A DNA stretch of 6,588 nt from Pirellulales bacterium (GTDB taxonomy: Bacteria > Planctomycetota > Planctomycetia > Pirellulales > JALHPA01): positions 1-6,588 of the forward strand of contig JALHPA010000156.1 in NCBI GenBank assembly GCA_022842745.1, written 5' to 3'. The notes beneath the pieces are model-generated. The model was not told the origin of the DNA, did not search any database, and saw only the letters and a list, made by a program, of their open reading frames with translations. Each line of letters opens with the position of its first letter. Within the stretch, counting starts at the first letter, position 1. Shown one piece after another: positions 5,585 through 6,588 of the stretch. Both the position numbers and the translations under genes were made by a program.

Positions 5585-6503
5585 ATTCAAACATCCCGTC
5601 GGGCAGAAAGCTGACTCCCCGCACGACCACCCGCTGGACGGAATCCCACGAGACGATCGTCATGGTCACGGTTCCGTCCGCCGCCTGCGCGGCAAACAGG
5701 CCGTGTGACTTCTGAGACAGGGGCAGGTCGAACCACTCGGGAATAAGGATCACGTCTCCGGCCAGGTGCAATTCTACGACGGCGCCTTGTTCCCGCTCGG
5801 CCCATATCCGCGCCACCAGATCGGCCAGGGGATGCATGTCCCGGCGAACCGAGGAACCGCCGCTTCGCAACATGATGGGAGACTCCTGGGTGCGGGAGGG
5901 CGAACGGGGAGCGGCTTTCTTTTCGCCCGCAATCCGCGAGCGATCCTCATCCAACGGCGCCAGTCCCAGTTCCTCTTCGTCGTAGTGCAGGACTTCGTCG
6001 TCCGGATCGCTCGGTTCCGCCCCGCGCGATTCGCCCTCCGCCCCCTCTTCTGCCCAGGGCCCCTCGTCGGGCAAGGGAATCACGAATCGCACCTGGCAAT
6101 GGGGGCACTTGCCGGTCTTCCCCGCCAATCGCTTGGGACCGCTCAGCTTGTGGCCGCTCGGGCAAAGGAACAGAATAGTATCCGCTTCCACGGGTGGTCC
6201 CGCCGGAGAGTTGGCGGCGCCGATTTTCGAGCCGCTCGCCAACGCCGTTCCATCCTCCCCCGCGGTGTCCGCCGGTCGGGCGACCACGGGTCGATTTTCC
6301 TGGTTTATTCCTGACGGGGGCTTAACGCCAGTCGCCGGATCGGGCGATAGACCCAGCGGTTGCCCCCCCTCGGCTCCATTGCTCGCGGCTTGCGATGGAA
6401 TGCGAAACGGCGCGGCGCACCGCGGACATTTTGCCGCGCGCCCGGCCCCTTCGTCGGGGCAAACGATCTTGTGGCCGTTGGGACAGCGAACTTCGATGGC
6501 CAT
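5583..6503 (-). CDS. Double zinc-ribbon protein with acidic linker and conserved-looking C-terminal domain, function unknown
   Basis: I do not recognise a function for this 306-residue protein. Two zinc-ribbon-like motifs share identical spacing, Cys-x3-His-x14-Cys-x2-Cys: Cys7, His11, Cys26, Cys29 and Cys114, His118, Cys133, Cys136. Each has the form CPxGHK...KCPxC followed by a short strand ending in IP (35 and 143). The first has an extra Cys15. Between them (36-106) is a low-complexity Gly/Pro/Ala/Asn stretch; after the second comes an acidic linker (146-190) rich in Glu and Asp. A folded C-terminal part (about 222-306) has a helix LADLVARIWAERE, then strand-rich segments VVELHLAGDVILIPEWF and TVTMTIVSWDSVQRVVVRGV, ending in LPDGMFE. 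No signal peptide or membrane segment, so it is cytoplasmic. The start is the only ATG directly before the first ribbon; no Shine-Dalgarno is visible. The gene is convergent with the double-ACT gene, with 42 bases between the two stops. Confidence 0.8.
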   Translation of the reverse strand: MAIEVRCPNGHKIVCPDEGAGRAAKCPRCAAPFRIPSQAASNGAEGGQPLGLSPDPATGVKPPSGINQENRPVVARPADTAGEDGTALASGSKIGAANSPAGPPVEADTILFLCPSGHKLSGPKRLAGKTGKCPHCQVRFVIPLPDEGPWAEEGAEGESRGAEPSDPDDEVLHYDEEELGLAPLDEDRSRIAGEKKAAPRSPSRTQESPIMLRSGGSSVRRDMHPLADLVARIWAEREQGAVVELHLAGDVILIPEWFDLPLSQKSHGLFAAQAADGTVTMTIVSWDSVQRVVVRGVSFLPDGMFE

Positions 6504-6528
6504 AGAATAGGGTTTTGATCGAATGGCA

Positions 6529-6570
6529 GCCCGAACGGGCCTAACTTGATACTAGTCATCCGCAACGGGC
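6529..6570. repeat. Inverted and direct repeats around the zinc-ribbon promoter
   Basis: GCCCG-AA-CGGGC (6529-6540) is a perfect inverted repeat just downstream of the predicted transcription start. AACGGGC occurs at 6534-6540 and again at 6564-6570, exactly 30 bases apart (about three helical turns), on either side of the -10. It may be a regulator site; the units are short, so chance is possible. Confidence 0.25.
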
Positions 6571-6577
6571 TGGACAA
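6549..6577 (-). promoter_or_regulatory. Candidate promoter of the zinc-ribbon gene
   Basis: Minus strand: TTGTCC (6577-6572), 17-base spacer, TAGTAT (6554-6549); four of six matches in each hexamer. A start near 6542 would give a leader of about 38 bases to the ATG at 6503. Confidence 0.4.
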
Positions 6578-6588
6578 CGGCGTCTGAT

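Noticed and set aside
5766..6314. Plus-strand 182-codon frame
   Set aside because: It is antisense to the zinc-ribbon protein, whose duplicated Cys/His motifs show which strand is coding.

Overview
The window looks like chromosomal DNA from a GC-rich planctomycete, probably of the Pirellulales type. This is an inference from gene content. The signs are a stand-alone double-ACT-domain protein, a protein with two Cys/Gly-His zinc ribbons, a Tat-exported sugar-isomerase-like TIM barrel, a lipoprotein sugar-binding protein with a long Gly/Ser linker, and mostly weak Shine-Dalgarno sequences. No RNA gene, insertion sequence, CRISPR array or phage gene is visible. Codon use and GC content look even across the window.

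Layout. (1) Positions 1-1051, minus: the N-terminal 350 residues of an ABC-type sugar-binding lipoprotein, cut by the left edge. (2) 1280-2500, minus: an FAD/NAD(P)H flavoprotein oxidoreductase starting at TTG behind a good ribosome binding site, 228 bases upstream of the lipoprotein gene on the same strand. (3) 2697-3824, plus: a complete CheB (receiver plus methylesterase) with all key residues, divergent from the flavoprotein and without other chemotaxis genes in view. (4) 3899-4810, minus: a Tat-exported hydroxypyruvate-isomerase-family TIM barrel, convergent with cheB. (5) 5049-5540, plus: a protein made of two ACT domains. (6) 5583-6503, minus: a double zinc-ribbon protein with an acidic linker and an unrecognised C-terminal domain, convergent with the ACT gene.

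The clearest regulatory structure is the 238-base space between genes 4 and 5. It holds two well-formed, divergent sigma70-type promoters, each with a 17-base spacer, separated by a stretch with a perfect 12-base palindrome and an overlapping second inverted repeat. The promoter also fixes the isomerase start at 4810 rather than at the far end of the open frame. A weaker promoter lies in front of the zinc-ribbon gene.

The genes do not form one obvious pathway. They are mostly separate transcription units in alternating orientation: sugar uptake, redox, signalling, exported sugar metabolism, small-molecule sensing and an unknown function. I see no clear undescribed multi-gene system. The points most worth a second look are the isolated intact cheB, the exported isomerase with a His in place of the usual Gln metal ligand, the divergent promoter/palindrome region, the double zinc-ribbon protein and a C9 tract inside the flavoprotein gene.
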